DNA of 64,000 bases from Paenibacillus sp. MSJ-34. Its GTDB lineage: Bacteria > Bacillota > Bacilli > Paenibacillales > Paenibacillaceae. Location of the stretch: contig NZ_JAHLPR010000024.1 in the NCBI RefSeq assembly GCF_018918005.1, positions 1-64,000 of the forward strand, written 5' to 3'. The notes below the pieces were generated by a model that saw nothing but the letters and a program-made list of their open reading frames with translations, did no database searches and was not told where the DNA came from. A program made the position numbers and the translations under genes. Shown piece by piece: positions 26,420-35,451 of this stretch. Position 1 is the stretch's first letter. The number at the start of each line of letters is the position of its first letter.

Positions 26420-27075
26420 AAAGTGAGTGGCAACTTTTTGAGTAAACGCTGTGGCTTAGGTCCAGTAGGTTTTCCCAGACAAGACGCCTCCCCGTCGCCG
26501 AAAAGGCGGTTTCCCTTTACGCTCGTCTTGACCCCGTTGCCGGCCGTCAGACTGGATTACCACTTAGTCCACACTATAATCCTCAAAAAGCCTCACTGCG
26601 TGAACAGCCTAGGAGTTTTCCTCCGACAGTCTTTAAACCATTCCTTAGCCTCTTTTGCAAATCAGCTTTCATATAGCATCCGGAGAATAGCGCTTTGGCC
26701 GAAGCGATATCCGCCTACACTTCCATAATCCCTGCTGATTCACTCAAGGCAGGCTACGCTGCAAACAAGTCATAGATGCTGCTTCCCGCTCATAATGATA
26801 TAAAATGAGACAGATTCGACTCGCAATGCAGGTTCATACCCCAAGCCGTAACCGGGCGCGCGAGGGCGCAAAAGCCACGAACTTGGGCCTCCGCGGAAGC
26901 GGGGTCAACGCCCACATGCCATTGTGGATCGCCCCACAACCTTAACTCCCAGCATCAGCCCCCGACTGGGCGTCGAAAGCCAACACAAGGAACTTCATCG
27001 ATGTGCCCTTTGGCGAATTTTTAGGCCCGCCTTCAGAAAGGTAGACTGACTAGGATACTGCACCACTCATATGTA
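26420..27075 (-). ncRNA. ole: OLE RNA (ornate, large, extremophilic)
   Basis: About 650 nt between ispA and the DUF21 gene with no supportable reading frame, consistent with the roughly 600-nt OLE RNA always found beside oapA. Many self-complementary segments are visible: TTGTGG/CCACAA (26922-26939), CCCAAG/CTTGGG, GCC-GAAA-GGC tetraloop-like hairpin near 26500, CAAGACG/CGTCTTG (about 26480-26530), and GGAG-AAAA-CTCC. OLE forms a membrane ribonucleoprotein with OapA and is linked to Mg2+, cold and alcohol stress in B. halodurans. Ends are approximate: 5' from an extended -10 promoter, 3' before the oapA ribosome site. Confidence 0.88.
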
Positions 27076-27081
27076 AGACTT

Positions 27082-27090
27082 ATTATAACA
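27082..27090 (-). promoter_or_regulatory. Extended -10 promoter of OLE RNA
   Basis: TGTTATAAT on the minus strand is an extended -10 element (TGnTATAAT) in the 40-bp AT-rich gap after ispA; no good -35 is present. Confidence 0.5.
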
Positions 27091-27115
27091 TAAATTAATA
27101 AGTTATACGCAGCAA

Positions 27116-28030
27116 TTAATGGTCCCGTTTCATCAAATAGTCAGCAATTTGCAACAATTTGTGCGGATTCGGCAAGTTTGCGCCAAGAATCGCTTGTTTC
27201 GCTTCTTCCGTCAATCGTTCCACTTCCCGTTCCGAAGCTTCCAGGCCGATAAAGAACGGATAGGTCACTTTTTTGCCTTTGACGTCGCTGTTCGTCGGCT
27301 TGCCGAGCTTACGTTCATCCCCGATCAGATCGAGAATGTCGTCCTGAATTTGAAAAGCGAGGCCGAGGTTCGAGCCGAAGACGGACAAGCCGTCAAGCTG
27401 TTCCTTCGTAGCGCCTGCAATTCGGCCGCCGGCTCTCAACGCGAACACGATTAAATCGCTCGTTTTGTGCAAATGGATATACCGGAGCTGATCCAAATCG
27501 GTCAACCCTTGCTCGCCCTGCATATCGGCGACTTGTCCCCCCACCATGCCGCGCGCCCCGGCCAGCATCGCCAAATCTTCGATAACGGCAAGCGTATCCT
27601 CCGCGGACGCTCCGGACGTCCGGGCGGCCTGCGCGGCAACGTAAAAAGCGTGAGTAAGCAGCGCGTCGCCGGCCAGCACCGCCATTGATTCACCATATAC
27701 TTTATGGTTCGTCAATTTGCCGCGGCGGTAATCGTCATTATCCATGGCGGGCAGATCGTCGTGTATTAGCGAATACGTATGGATCATCTCCACGGCGCAA
27801 GCGACCGGCATCGCCTTCTCGGCCGATCCGCCCAACGCTTCGGCCGCGGCGAGAGTCAAGATCGGACGCAGCCGTTTGCCGCCCGCCATAAGCGAATAAA
27901 ACATCGATTCGCGCAGCACGCTAGGAAAATTCCATTCCTCGGGAAATATGTTCCCCAAATGCCGCTCTATCAATGCAGAACAAGATTGCAAATAATCTTG
28001 AATCGAGGGCGTATTATTCAATCGGATCAC
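27116..28030 (-). CDS. ispA: Farnesyl diphosphate synthase
   Basis: Chain-elongates dimethylallyl diphosphate with isopentenyl diphosphate to geranyl and farnesyl diphosphate. 304 aa with both aspartate-rich motifs: IHDDLPAMDNDD (about 90-101) and FQIQDDILD (about 228-236), plus GGKRLRP and the KGKKVTYP segment. The start is uncertain: GTG 28030 overlaps the end of xseB, and a TTG nine bases downstream is an alternative; neither has a strong ribosome site, suggesting coupling to xseB. Confidence 0.94.
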   Translation of the reverse strand: MIRLNNTPSIQDYLQSCSALIERHLGNIFPEEWNFPSVLRESMFYSLMAGGKRLRPILTLAAAEALGGSAEKAMPVACAVEMIHTYSLIHDDLPAMDNDDYRRGKLTNHKVYGESMAVLAGDALLTHAFYVAAQAARTSGASAEDTLAVIEDLAMLAGARGMVGGQVADMQGEQGLTDLDQLRYIHLHKTSDLIVFALRAGGRIAGATKEQLDGLSVFGSNLGLAFQIQDDILDLIGDERKLGKPTNSDVKGKKVTYPFFIGLEASEREVERLTEEAKQAILGANLPNPHKLLQIADYLMKRDH

Positions 28031-28286
28031 CAGACTCGTCTAAAATGTTTGTAAAAGGTTTTTTGCGAAATTCCCCGTTTTCTTCCATCAACATCTCAAT
28101 TTTGCGTTCGACTTGCTCCAATTTGAGGCCGCACCATTGCGACAGCTTCATTCCTTCTTGAAACAGTTCGATCGCTTGTTCCAACGGAACGTCTCCGCTT
28201 TCGAGCCGAGTTACAATTTGCTCGAGCTTATCGATCGCCTCTTCGAAGCTATGCGCGTTTTCCGTCTTTTCCGTATTGTCCGCCAT
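28014..28286 (-). CDS. xseB: Exodeoxyribonuclease VII small subunit
   Basis: 90-aa helical subunit of exonuclease VII, which degrades single-stranded DNA. The family core SFEEAIDKLEQIVTRLESGDVPLEQAIELFQEGMKL is at residues 13-47. RBS GAGGAGG is inside the end of xseA; the two genes overlap by 38 bases, and the stop overlaps ispA by 17. Confidence 0.95.
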   Translation of the reverse strand: MADNTEKTENAHSFEEAIDKLEQIVTRLESGDVPLEQAIELFQEGMKLSQWCGLKLEQVERKIEMLMEENGEFRKKPFTNILDESGDPIE

Positions 28287-29643
28287 CTTTTGTTTCCTCC
28301 TCCCCCGTCATGCCCCATACTTGGCAATCCAGCCTGCCGTCTCCCATTTTAATGCGTACGAGATCGCCGAGCTCCACATCGGCAATCGATTTGATCAATC
28401 GCTGCTCCCGCTCGTCGTAAACGAGACTGAAGCCGCGCGCCATCACCTTGAGCGGACTTAACGCGTCCAACTGCTTCATGCCTGAGATCAAACGATGCTT
28501 CCTTTCTTTCACCGTCGATTGAATCGACTGCAGCATCCGGTATTGGAGATGCTCCATTCGTTTGCTTGCGGCCGTTACTTGCTCTTGCGGATTGTGGCGA
28601 AGCAAACGGCCCGACAAATGGGTTCGCCGCTCGGCGAGCCGGCTTTGCCGGTTCTGCATCCGGAACCGCAGCTGCTCGCGCAGCCGGTCGAGCCGCTGCG
28701 CCGGCTGCAGCAGCGCCTTGCGCGGATTGGCGAATGCCGGCGACTTCTGCAGCCGGTTAAGCGCTTCGCGGCGCTGACGAAGGCGCATGCGCGCCGCCTG
28801 CTCTATCCGCTGCTCCAAATGGCGGAGATGCTGCTTCAATTCCGCGTGATGCGGAACGGCAAGCTCCGCCGCCGCCGTCGGCGTCGCCGCGCGCAAATCC
28901 GCGACAAAATCGGCGATCGTATAATCCGTCTCATGCCCGACCGCCGATATAATCGGAATTTGCGACGCGTGAATGGCGCGTGCGACCACTTCTTCGTTAA
29001 ACGCCCATAGCTCCTCCAGCGAGCCTCCGCCCCGCCCGACGATCAGCACGTCGACTTCCTTATACCGGTTCATCGCTTCGATCGCGCCGGCGATCATCGG
29101 GCCCGCCTGCTTGCCCTGGACAAGCACGGGATATAGGATGACCGGCACCGCGGGATGGCGGCGCTGCAGCGTAATGATAATATCGCGCACGGCCGCCCCC
29201 GTAGGAGACGTGATGACGCCGATCGTTTTCGGAAATCGCGGTATCGGCCGTTTGGATTCGGGAGCGAACAAGCCTTCCCCGTCCAATTTTTGCTTCAGTT
29301 GCTCGTAAGCCAAATACAGACTGCCGATCCCGTCCGGCTGCATATGCGTCGCGTAAAATTGGTATTGTCCGTCCCGCTCGTAGACGGACACGTTGCCGCG
29401 GGCGATCACCCGGGCGCCTTCCTTCGGAATGAAGGGAAGCCTCTGATTATGGCTGGCGAACATAATCGCTTTGATGCGGCTGTCCGCGTCTTTCAGCGTG
29501 AAATACATATGCCCGCTCGAATGATGCGTGAAATTGGATATTTCCCCGCGAATCCACACCTCTTGCAGAACATGATCCGTCTCCAGCTTCATGCGGATAT
29601 AGCGGTTTAATTCTTTGATCGATAATATGCGCTGCTCCGCCAT
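28249..29643 (-). CDS. xseA: Exodeoxyribonuclease VII large subunit
   Basis: Catalytic subunit, 464 aa. N-terminal OB-fold (VWIRGEISNFTHHSSGHMYFTLKD, about 28-51), nuclease domain with TSPTGAAVRDI, GRGGGSLEELWAFN and AVGHETDYTIADFVADLRA (about 150-265), then a long basic coiled-coil region (270-390) that binds XseB. ATG 29643 with AAGGTG upstream is preferred over a GTG nine bases earlier. Starts 10 bases after folD. Confidence 0.95.
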   Translation of the reverse strand: MAEQRILSIKELNRYIRMKLETDHVLQEVWIRGEISNFTHHSSGHMYFTLKDADSRIKAIMFASHNQRLPFIPKEGARVIARGNVSVYERDGQYQFYATHMQPDGIGSLYLAYEQLKQKLDGEGLFAPESKRPIPRFPKTIGVITSPTGAAVRDIIITLQRRHPAVPVILYPVLVQGKQAGPMIAGAIEAMNRYKEVDVLIVGRGGGSLEELWAFNEEVVARAIHASQIPIISAVGHETDYTIADFVADLRAATPTAAAELAVPHHAELKQHLRHLEQRIEQAARMRLRQRREALNRLQKSPAFANPRKALLQPAQRLDRLREQLRFRMQNRQSRLAERRTHLSGRLLRHNPQEQVTAASKRMEHLQYRMLQSIQSTVKERKHRLISGMKQLDALSPLKVMARGFSLVYDEREQRLIKSIADVELGDLVRIKMGDGRLDCQVWGMTGEEETKDGGQYGKDGKRA

Positions 29644-29653
29644 CGCCCGCACC

Positions 29654-30511
29654 TTATTCGATGCCGTGCGCCCGCTTGGCGGCGATCAGCGTATTTTGCA
29701 TCAGCATGACGATCGTCATCGGCCCGACTCCGCCCGGTACCGGCGTGATCGGTCCCGATATTTCCTTCACGTCTTCGAAATCGACATCGCCTACGAGCTT
29801 GCCGTTCTCCAACCGGTTCATCCCAACGTCGATGACGACCGCTCCCGGTTTCACATAACTTCGGTCTACGAATTTGGCGCGGCCGATCGCCACGACGAGA
29901 ATATCCGCCTGGCGCGTCAATTCCCGCATATTCGCCGTCTTCGAATGGCACATCGTTACGGTCGCGTTCTCCCGCTGCAGCAGCATCGATACCGGCTTGC
30001 CCACAATATTGCTGCGGCCGATGACGACGGCGTGTTTGCCGGCGATGTCGACGCCCGTCCGTTTGATCATCTCGATGACGCCCGCCGGCGTGCACGGCAG
30101 CAAGCTATCGTCGCCGATCATCAAGTTGCCGACATTGATCGGATGGAAGCCGTCCACATCCTTCTCGACGGCAATCGCGTCGATGACCGCTTTCTCGTTC
30201 ATATGTCCGGGAAGCGGCAATTGGACAAGAATGCCGTGAATATTGTCCTGGCGGTTCAATCGATCCACCAGCGCAAGCAATTCCTCCTGCGACGCGGATT
30301 CGGGGAGGCGATGCACCTCCGAATAAATCCCCAATTCCTTGCAGCTTCTTTCCTTGCTGTCCACATATACTTTCGAGCCCGGATCTTCGCCGACGAGCAC
30401 CACCGCCAGACCGGGACGAACGCCTTGCCCGATCAACCGTTCCACTTCCGATTGAATTTGTTCGCGAATTGACGCGGAAATCGCCTTGCCGTCTATCAAG
30501 GTTGCCGTCAT
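29654..30511 (-). CDS. folD: Methylenetetrahydrofolate dehydrogenase/cyclohydrolase
   Basis: Bifunctional one-carbon enzyme making 10-formyl-THF from 5,10-methylene-THF. 285 aa with the FolD signatures [14 protein letters not shown] (about 51-64, catalytic Tyr and Lys), [10 protein letters not shown] and the NADP-binding [16 protein letters not shown], ending in [20 protein letters not shown]. Downstream of nusB in the conserved nusB-folD-xseA-xseB-ispA order. Confidence 0.97.
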   Translation of the reverse strand: MTATLIDGKAISASIREQIQSEVERLIGQGVRPGLAVVLVGEDPGSKVYVDSKERSCKELGIYSEVHRLPESASQEELLALVDRLNRQDNIHGILVQLPLPGHMNEKAVIDAIAVEKDVDGFHPINVGNLMIGDDSLLPCTPAGVIEMIKRTGVDIAGKHAVVIGRSNIVGKPVSMLLQRENATVTMCHSKTANMRELTRQADILVVAIGRAKFVDRSYVKPGAVVIDVGMNRLENGKLVGDVDFEDVKEISGPITPVPGGVGPMTIVMLMQNTLIAAKRAHGIE

Positions 30512-30530
30512 TGTTCATCTCTCCCCTATG

Positions 30531-30977
30531 TCAGTTTGATTTCAGCTTATCCAGTTCCTTCATCATTTTCCCCAGCACGCCGTTGACGAATTTGCCGGAA
30601 TCGTCCGTGCCGAAATGTTTTGCAAGCTCAATCGCTTCATTGATGACCACCTTCGGCGGCACGTCGTCCTTGAACACCATTTCATAACAAGCGAGGCGCA
30701 GTATTTGCCGATCGACGCGGGACAAACGGTCGACCTGCCATCCCTTTAGAAATTCGGACAACAGCTGGTCGATCCGTTCTTTGTTGTTCCATACGCCATG
30801 AACAAGGGCTAGCACGTGAACGCTCGTCTCCTGTACGTTGCGCACTTCGATTTCCGTCTCGTTCTCTTCCTTTGCTTCGGTCAACACCATGGAGACGGCC
30901 TCTTCCGCCGACACTCCGTTCATTTCCATTTGATACAAGCTTTGCACCGTAATTTCTCTCGCCAGGCGCCTCTTCAT
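30531..30977 (-). CDS. nusB: Transcription antitermination factor NusB
   Basis: 148-aa all-helical RNA-binding factor of the rRNA antitermination complex with NusE. The N-terminus RRLAREITVQSLYQMEMNG and C-terminal VVINEAIELAKHFGTDDSGKFVNGVLGKM are characteristic. RBS GGAGG. It begins the folD-xseAB-ispA-ole-dxs gene string, after a repeat-containing gap. Confidence 0.96.
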   Translation of the reverse strand: MKRRLAREITVQSLYQMEMNGVSAEEAVSMVLTEAKEENETEIEVRNVQETSVHVLALVHGVWNNKERIDQLLSEFLKGWQVDRLSRVDRQILRLACYEMVFKDDVPPKVVINEAIELAKHFGTDDSGKFVNGVLGKMMKELDKLKSN

Positions 30978-31031
30978 TCACGTTCCTCCAACATTAGGGT
31001 TTTATTTCACTAGTATGATACGTTCTCGACA

Positions 31032-31062
31032 CAAAAAAACCTATGATCGTCTCCTGTACGAT
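31032..31062 (-). terminator. Possible terminator of the accBC-asp23-amaP cluster
   Basis: On the minus strand a partly mismatched stem (CTATCGT with ACGAT-c-ATAG) is followed by seven Ts. It lies between the DUF2273 gene and nusB. Confidence 0.4.
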
Positions 31063-31084
31063 AGCGGACAGTATATAAATGCAA

Positions 31085-31204
31085 GTTCAAACAGCCGATG
31101 GGGACTTCTAAGGATGCCTTTGGAATTTCCGTGGAAATTCCCGCGCAAGCCGCAATTTTCGGCGAGATTCGGGAGGCAGCCGGCGCTGCGCCCGCTATTT
31201 GAAC
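31085..31204. repeat. 120-bp element with GTTCAAA/TTTGAAC ends
   Basis: Terminal inverted repeat GTTCAAA (31085-31091) and TTTGAAC (31198-31204). Inside is a 9-bp inverted repeat GGAATTTCC-gt-GGAAATTCC (31122-31141). It lies in the gene-free gap between nusB and the DUF2273 gene. A second element with the same ends but other contents lies at 34642-34744, suggesting a mobile or dispersed repeat family. No transposase is encoded. Confidence 0.5.
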
Positions 31205-31248
31205 AACCTCTATATCAAGTCATTTTCGTTCAGGAACTTTCACAGGAT

Positions 31249-31479
31249 TCATTTAAACAATCTCCATCTATCGGTCAGCCAATCCGCCATGCGTTGCCAC
31301 GGGAACAAAGCGCCAAGCTTCAAGTCCTTCTGCTTTCCGAGCGTATAGCCGATAAATACTAACAAAGCCAGGAAGAGCATGTCCCAAAATCCGAAGCATA
31401 TATATGCGATAAAAAGAATCGTTCCTGCCGCAACGCCGGAAATACGTCCGCCGTGACTTTCCCATATCGATTTCCACAT
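31249..31479 (-). CDS. DUF2273 family small membrane protein
   Basis: 76 aa with one or two hydrophobic helices (ISGVAAGTILFIAYICFGFWDMLFLALLVFIGYTLG, about 12-47) and a basic, Trp-containing tail. DUF2273 proteins are encoded with AmaP and Asp23/Gls24 proteins, as here. ATG 31479 follows GAGGTGA; the GTG 12 bases upstream is part of that ribosome site. Function unknown, probably envelope stress. Confidence 0.85.
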   Translation of the reverse strand: MWKSIWESHGGRISGVAAGTILFIAYICFGFWDMLFLALLVFIGYTLGKQKDLKLGALFPWQRMADWLTDRWRLFK

Positions 31480-31493
31480 CGGGAAACTCACCT

Positions 31494-32033
31494 CTATTCC
31501 ACTCTCGATTTGAAGACTTGCGTCTGAACGATATTCGCAATATATACGGATACATTGGATACGGGAATTCCCGTAATTTCTTGCACATATCCGTGAACTT
31601 GGCGCTGCACTTCTTCGGTCAGTCCCGGAATCGAGCTTTCTCCGTCCACGATCAGGCGAATCGTAATGACGATGCCCGCTTCGGTCACTTCAATTTTCGT
31701 TTTCAAGTCTTTGACGCCGCGAATGCGGGACGCCGATTTCAAAACTAAATTTTCAACCGTTTCTACGGAAATTTTAATATCGCCGAAGTCGTTGCGCTGA
31801 TCGATCGAATGCAGCGACGCCTTCTCGCGGCGAACCGATATGTAAAAAAAGCGGAGACTGATCAAAAATATGACGACCGAACCGGCAATAAAGCTGTAAC
31901 GGAGCCATTCGCCTTCGACCATAAAGAAAGACGGGTTCACCAATCGCATGCTAAGGAGAAACATCACGACGGATAATGCCCCGATGACCAAACTGTATAG
32001 AAACAGCAGCAGCCTGTCCAATATTTTCACCAT
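31494..32033 (-). CDS. amaP: Alkaline shock response membrane anchor protein AmaP
   Basis: 179 aa: two N-terminal transmembrane helices (about 5-29 and 45-67) then a soluble Asp23-like alpha/beta domain (ISVETVENLVLKSASRIRGVKDLKTKIEV onward). In Staphylococcus AmaP anchors Asp23 at the membrane. RBS AGGAGG. The gene lies between Asp23 and DUF2273 partners. Confidence 0.88.
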   Translation of the reverse strand: MVKILDRLLLFLYSLVIGALSVVMFLLSMRLVNPSFFMVEGEWLRYSFIAGSVVIFLISLRFFYISVRREKASLHSIDQRNDFGDIKISVETVENLVLKSASRIRGVKDLKTKIEVTEAGIVITIRLIVDGESSIPGLTEEVQRQVHGYVQEITGIPVSNVSVYIANIVQTQVFKSRVE

Positions 32034-32122
32034 AAATGCTGTGGCCTCCTTAAAATCAGAGCAAACCCCTGACGATGATGTCGGGGGTTCTCCATTCTAA
32101 TTAACGCGTTCCTGCAAACGGC

Positions 32123-32533
32123 TTATCGTACTCGTTGCGCCGCCGACTCTTCCTCTTCCGGCTTATCCGCAACTTTGAAATGAACGTCGTGAATGTGTAC
32201 GTTGACCTCCACGACATGCAGGCCGGTCATCGTTTCAATCGAACGTTTCACACCGCGTTGAATTTCCGTAGCCACTTCCGGAATGCGGTTTCCATATTCC
32301 ACAATGATCGATACGTCCACGGCCGCTTCCCGTTGTCCGACCTCAACTTTTACGCCTTTGGACAAATTTTTGCGTCCTAGCAATTCTGCAATGCCTCCCG
32401 CAAAACCGCCGCTCATGCCGGCAACGCCCTCCACTTCGATTGTGGCCAAACCGGCGATGACCTCAATGACTTCCGGAGCGATATGAATTTGTCCCATTTC
32501 CGTCTTTTCGTAATCCGTCGCTATCGTATCCAT
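32123..32533 (-). CDS. yqhY: Asp23/Gls24 family envelope stress protein (YqhY-like)
   Basis: 136 aa Asp23 domain: GQIHIAPEVIEVIAGLATIEVEGVAGM and VKVEVGQREAAVDVSIIVEYGNRIPEVATEIQ. In B. subtilis yqhY is co-transcribed with accBC, and its loss upsets acetyl-CoA carboxylase activity, so the neighbour accC is meaningful. ATG 32533 has GGAGGTG; the 12 residues upstream are not family-like. Tail is acidic then basic (EEEESAAQRVR). Confidence 0.9.
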   Translation of the reverse strand: MDTIATDYEKTEMGQIHIAPEVIEVIAGLATIEVEGVAGMSGGFAGGIAELLGRKNLSKGVKVEVGQREAAVDVSIIVEYGNRIPEVATEIQRGVKRSIETMTGLHVVEVNVHIHDVHFKVADKPEEEESAAQRVR

Positions 32534-32628
32534 TCGCCAGACACCTCCAATAGTTTGCGGATGTTTCATCCGACAAGCATACGCACCATATTATACATAC
32601 TATATCATTTCATCGGAAATATGACAAA

Positions 32629-33972
32629 CTAGACTTCATACTCCTCAAGAAACTTAATATCGAAATCGCCTTCCACGAATTTGGGATGTTCGAGCAGTTT
32701 CAAATGGAAAGGAATCGTCGTATGAATTCCTTCGATTTCAAATTCGGACAGCGCTCTGCGCATGCGCTCGATCGCTTCCTGGCGCGTCGGCGCCCATACG
32801 ATCAGCTTGGCGATCATCGAATCGTAATGGGGCGAAATCGTATATCCCGGATACGCGGCGCTGTCGACCCGGACGCCCAATCCTCCCGGCGGCAAGTAGA
32901 AGCCGATCTTGCCCGGCGAAGGCATAAAATTGCGGCTCGCGTCTTCCGCATTAATGCGGCATTCGATCGACCATCCGTTAAATTGAACGTCTTCTTGCCG
33001 GAACGACAACGGGTTGCCCTCGGCTACCGAGATCATCTCTTTAATCAGGTCGACGCTCGTAATCATCTCCGTTACGGGATGCTCGACTTGAATTCGCGTA
33101 TTCATTTCCATGAAGTAAAAGTTGCCGTCAGGTCCAAGCAGAAATTCCAGCGTGCCCGCACCCGCATAATTGACGGCTTGTGCGGCGCGCACTGCGGCCT
33201 GCCCCATCCGCTCGCGAATTTCGGGCGTGAGCACCGCGCACGGCGCCTCTTCGATCAGCTTCTGTCTGCGGCGCTGCACCGAGCAATCGCGTTCGCCCAA
33301 ATGCACGACGTTTCCGTGTTTGTCGGCGATAATTTGAATTTCGACATGCTTCATGCCGGTCAAATATTTCTCCAAATAAACGCCGGCATTGCCGAACGCC
33401 TTTTGCGCTTCCTGCTGCGCGGTCGTGATTTGCTGAATGAGCGCTTCTTCGTTCTCCGCCAAACGGATGCCTTTGCCGCCTCCGCCTGCCGTCGCTTTAA
33501 TAATCACGGGATAACCGATATCGCGCGCGACCATGATCGCTTCGTCCAAATCCTCAATTAATCCGTCCGAACCCGGAATAACCGGCACATTCGCTTCTTT
33601 CATCGTCTGTTTGGCAACGGATTTGTCGCCCATCCGGCTGATGGCTTCCGGCGAAGGACCGATAAAGGCGATGTTGCAGGAGTCGCAAATTTCCGCGAAA
33701 TCGGCGTTCTCGGCCAAGAAACCGTATCCCGGATGGATGGCGTCGCATTCGGTAAGCGTAGCTACGCTCATAATATTCGCCAAGTTCAGATAGCTTTCCT
33801 TGGAAATTGTAGGTCCGATGCAGTAGGCCTCATCCGCCATCCGGACATGGAGCGCGTCGCGGTCCGCCTCGGAATATACGGCAACCGAAGCGATTCCAAG
33901 CTCCCGGCATGCGCGAATAATGCGCACTGCGATTTCGCCGCGGTTGGCGATCAATATTTTTCGAAACTTCAT
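32629..33972 (-). CDS. accC: Acetyl-CoA carboxylase, biotin carboxylase subunit
   Basis: ATP-dependent carboxylation of the biotin on AccB, first half-reaction of fatty-acid synthesis. 447 aa: [19 protein letters not shown]-grasp region with [12 protein letters not shown] (about 159-170), [27 protein letters not shown], and [14 protein letters not shown] with catalytic Arg and Glu. Begins 11 bases after accB. Confidence 0.97.
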   Translation of the reverse strand: MKFRKILIANRGEIAVRIIRACRELGIASVAVYSEADRDALHVRMADEAYCIGPTISKESYLNLANIMSVATLTECDAIHPGYGFLAENADFAEICDSCNIAFIGPSPEAISRMGDKSVAKQTMKEANVPVIPGSDGLIEDLDEAIMVARDIGYPVIIKATAGGGGKGIRLAENEEALIQQITTAQQEAQKAFGNAGVYLEKYLTGMKHVEIQIIADKHGNVVHLGERDCSVQRRRQKLIEEAPCAVLTPEIRERMGQAAVRAAQAVNYAGAGTLEFLLGPDGNFYFMEMNTRIQVEHPVTEMITSVDLIKEMISVAEGNPLSFRQEDVQFNGWSIECRINAEDASRNFMPSPGKIGFYLPPGGLGVRVDSAAYPGYTISPHYDSMIAKLIVWAPTRQEAIERMRRALSEFEIEGIHTTIPFHLKLLEHPKFVEGDFDIKFLEEYEV

Positions 33973-33983
33973 TGCTCTCCCCC

Positions 33984-34487
33984 CTATTCCGTTTTCACCA
34001 AGAAAAGAGGTTGACCGAATTCAACCAACTGACCGTCCTCAACCAAAATATCGACGATTTCGCCTTTAACCTCTGCTTCCAACTCGTTCATCAATTTCAT
34101 CGCTTCGATAATGCAAACGACCGATTTTTCCTTGACTTTGTCGCCGATTTTCACATATGGGCTCGCGTCAGGCGATGGCGCTTGATAGAAAGTGCCCACC
34201 ATGGGCGAGACGATTTTATGTAAATTGCTTGCTTGCTCCGCTTTGGCGGGAGCGTCGTTCGCCTGGCCTTGGGCCTGGGCCGCATCCGCTGCGGGACCCG
34301 CCGCAATATGCGCGGTTGGCGCGGGATGAAAGGTTTGCTGAATCGGCGCGGTTTGGACGTTGACCAATTCCGTTTTGCCCGGCTTGCGAATCAACAGTCT
34401 TGAACCTTCGTTTTCAATTTCCAATTCTTGAACGGTAGTCTGGTCGACCAGCTTGATTAACTCTTTAATCTCGCTCAGTTTAAACAT
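33984..34487 (-). CDS. accB: Biotin carboxyl carrier protein
   Basis: 167 aa. N-terminal helix ([25 protein letters not shown]), a Pro/Ala-rich linker (about 50-85), and a C-terminal biotinyl domain with the biotinylated Lys in [15 protein letters not shown] (about residue 132). Carries CO2 from AccC to the carboxyltransferase. RBS AAGGAGT. An extended -10 (TGTTATAAT) near 34581-34589 on the minus strand may start the accBC-asp23-amaP transcript. Confidence 0.96.
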   Translation of the reverse strand: MFKLSEIKELIKLVDQTTVQELEIENEGSRLLIRKPGKTELVNVQTAPIQQTFHPAPTAHIAAGPAADAAQAQGQANDAPAKAEQASNLHKIVSPMVGTFYQAPSPDASPYVKIGDKVKEKSVVCIIEAMKLMNELEAEVKGEIVDILVEDGQLVEFGQPLFLVKTE

Positions 34488-34603
34488 TTATTTCACTCCT
34501 TGTCAGATCTGCTTTCACTTTCTCATTCAAGTTGCGGAAACGTTCGTTGTCCATGTTGCGGACGAACATATAACGTAAGTATTATAACATAATCGTTCAA
34601 AAT

Positions 34604-34633
34604 AAAAAGAGTCCAGATCAACCGGACTCTTTT
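34604..34633 (-). terminator. Terminator of the spoIIIA operon
   Basis: AAAGAGTCC and GGACTCTTT form a 9-bp stem (about 34606-34632) with TTTTTATTTT downstream on the minus strand. Confidence 0.75.
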
Positions 34634-34641
34634 ACGCGGTT

Positions 34642-34744
34642 GTTCAAAAAGTCCCCTTTTGATCGCGAAGCATATCCGGGAGCGGATTCGACATCGAATG
34701 GTTCTCCCTGCCTTCTCGGTGTTTGAAAAGTTCACTTTTTGAAC
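34642..34744. repeat. 103-bp element with GTTCAAAAAGT/ACTTTTTGAAC ends
   Basis: An 11-bp perfect terminal inverted repeat (34642-34652 and 34734-34744) encloses a GC-rich core; a further internal copy of the motif (TTTGAAAAGTT, 34722-34732) is present. It lies between spoIIIAH and the operon terminator, with no gene. It shares the GTTCAAA end with the element at 31085-31204 and looks like a non-autonomous dispersed repeat. Confidence 0.55.
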
Positions 34745-34769
34745 TTGCATTTTCATTGCAACAATCGGA

Positions 34770-35414
34770 TTACGGCGAGACGCGCTGTACGCTCACTTTA
34801 TCTTGCGTTACATTTAATTCTTTCATAACAAGATCGATGATGCTGACCGCTTGGCTGACTTCCAATTGCTTGCTCTGTACGACGACTTTATATTTATCGT
34901 TATCCTGCGTAATAACCGCATCGCCGAATTCTTTCTGCAATGTTTCCTCGACGCTCGTTATTTTTTGCTCCTTCTCTTCCAGCTTCATCATCTCTTCCGT
35001 CGCTTTGCCGGCGTCCGCAGGCGATTTTTCCATGTCGTTCACGATCGATTGCAATTCCTCCATTTTTTTCTGGTTTTCGTCGTTCCGGTTCATTTGCAGC
35101 TTCGTAATATAGTCTTTGGACGACGCCCCCTGATTTTCCATCTGTTTCAGCACGTCTTGGTCGCTCTTGCTTTCCGACGGCTCGCTCGTCGGATCCGCGT
35201 TCGGATCGAGCACTTCGTCCACGATTACATCGTTTGCGCCGTTGCCGTTATCCGATCCGTTAGGCATGATCATATCGTTCGTCAGTTGCGTGCCGTCCGC
35301 GAGCTGGTTCGATTCCTTCGATCCAGAAGGATCGGTGAACAAATAATAGGCGGACAGGATGACCATAATGCTCAGCATGGAAACTAACCAAATCGTTTGT
35401 CTTTTCGAATTCAT
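34770..35414 (-). CDS. spoIIIAH: Stage III sporulation protein AH
   Basis: Mother-cell component of the SpoIIIA-SpoIIQ channel; its extracellular ring binds forespore SpoIIQ. 214 aa with one N-terminal membrane helix (about 8-26), an acidic Asn/Asp-rich linker (30-90), a coiled-coil region (90-145) and a C-terminal YscJ/FliF-like ring domain (KYKVVVQSKQLEVSQAVSIIDLVMKEL). RBS GGAGG. Last gene of the operon. Confidence 0.94.
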   Translation of the reverse strand: MNSKRQTIWLVSMLSIMVILSAYYLFTDPSGSKESNQLADGTQLTNDMIMPNGSDNGNGANDVIVDEVLDPNADPTSEPSESKSDQDVLKQMENQGASSKDYITKLQMNRNDENQKKMEELQSIVNDMEKSPADAGKATEEMMKLEEKEQKITSVEETLQKEFGDAVITQDNDKYKVVVQSKQLEVSQAVSIIDLVMKELNVTQDKVSVQRVSP

Positions 35415-35451
35415 ATTGTTTTTCCTCCTTGCGGATATGATTTATTTTCAA

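Noticed and set aside
26423-26728. A 101-codon open frame within the OLE region on the plus strand
   Set aside because: Low-quality composition, no ribosome site, and the region is explained by structured RNA on the minus strand.
26420-27075. Group II intron or other ribozyme
   Set aside because: No intron domain V-like element or reverse transcriptase was seen, and the gene neighbourhood is exactly that of OLE.
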